From contig SADC01000448.1 in assembly GCA_004194705.1 (NCBI GenBank), positions 124,001 to 188,000 of the forward strand: a stretch of 64,000 nucleotides of DNA, given 5' to 3'. The position numbers were made by a program, and so were the translations under genes. Under the pieces are notes generated by a model. The model worked only from the letters and a program-made list of their open reading frames with translations. It searched no databases and was not told the origin of the DNA. The first letter of the stretch is position 1. Each line of letters opens with the position of its first letter. Of this stretch, positions 63,591 to 64,000 are shown in pieces. This DNA comes from Ditylenchus dipsaci (taxonomy: Eukaryota; Nematoda; Chromadorea; Rhabditida; Anguinidae).

Positions 63591-64000
63591 AAGTCTCGAT
63601 ATAAGAGATGGCAAATGGCCTATTTCGGGACGGGACGGAACAAAATTTACTTTAAAAAATTTCGGGACGGGACACCGGGACGGACACCGGGACGGGACAA
63701 CCGGGACGGGACAAGGCCTAAAAACCCTTCGGGATGGACGGGACGTCCCGACCCATTAATAAGGGAAAAAAAGGAAAAATGAAGGAAAAATCGAAAATCA
63801 TTCCGGGACGGGACACCGGGACGGGACACACTAGAATTTTTTTCCGGGACGGACACCGGGACGGGACACCGGGACGGGACAAGCCCTAAAATCCTTTCGG
63901 GACGGGACGGGATTCCAGTCCCGTCCCGAGGCCATCTCTATCGATATAGTGGCACACCTCGGGACTGACCATCAGGTGCCACTATATCGAAGGTGCCACT
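63586..64000. mobile_element. Class A element running off the window, private word ATATAGTGGCACC
   Basis: TA then CAGTCAAGTCTCGATATA at left. After the nested hAT-like element it resumes with TCGATATAGTGGCACACC and ends in CCACTATATCGAAGGTGCC at the window edge. Confidence 0.8.
63604..63940. mobile_element. hAT-like element built of GGGACGGGACACC words
   Basis: 8-bp duplication TCGATATA at 63596-63603 and 63941-63948. Ends AGAGATGGC and GCCATCTCTA. CGGGACGGGACACCGG words fill most of it. Inserted in the class A element. Confidence 0.92.

Noticed and set aside
1..64000. Autonomous transposon or retroelement
   Set aside because: No transposase, integrase or reverse transcriptase motif was seen in any frame, and no LTR pair.

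Overview
The window is eukaryotic and almost certainly from a nematode. It holds a complete transthyretin-like (TTR) gene, a complete Srt-class chemoreceptor gene and a divergent innexin gene. Introns are typically 42-60 nt and end in TTTTCAG-like acceptors. Most start codons lie a few bases after a splice acceptor that has no visible upstream coding exon, as expected for spliced-leader trans-splicing. TTAGGC-like words, the nematode telomere unit, occur inside several repeats. The species cannot be fixed from the sequence alone. Base composition is AT-rich and gene density is low.

Layout: 24-557 (-) small uncharacterised nuclear-type protein; 1131-4751 (+) C2H2 zinc-finger protein; 7041-7421 (+) small ankyrin-like protein with a hydrophobic tail; 8628-12623 (+) peroxisomal acyl-CoA thioesterase (ACOT8/TesB type, ending in SKL); 14150-21837 (-) Srt-type GPCR in seven exons, one intron of which holds a 2.2-kb TTAA-flanked element with its own coding-like exons; 32155-36397 (+) innexin; 38161-41228 (+) F-box protein; 42028-42739 (+) UPF0598 (human C8orf82) family protein; 49367-50439 (-) TTR-like secreted protein; 55731-57057 (-) a disrupted secreted or membrane protein gene; 61540-62840 (-) fragments of an unidentified gene. 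The genes do not form an operon and their functions are unrelated.

Much of the rest is non-autonomous DNA transposons, often nested: (A) TA-flanked pogo/Tigger-like elements with outer ends CAGTCRAACCTCGAT; (B) TA-flanked elements beginning CCGTATTT and followed by CTCTAAT; (C) hAT-like elements with 8-bp target duplications whose interiors are built from one short private word repeated in both orientations; (D) TTAA-flanked foldbacks; (E) other foldbacks, satellites and minisatellites. I recognised no transposase, reverse transcriptase or LTR. Every intron longer than about 430 nt in the well-modelled genes contains at least one such element.

Two cross-cutting observations matter to any user. 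First, six otherwise well-conserved genes carry single-base frame breaks, all in the same direction (a missing base) and many in homopolymers, which points to assembly deletion errors rather than pseudogenes. Second, in classes A, B and C the two ends of one copy share a private inner word that other copies of the class lack, so the ends co-vary.
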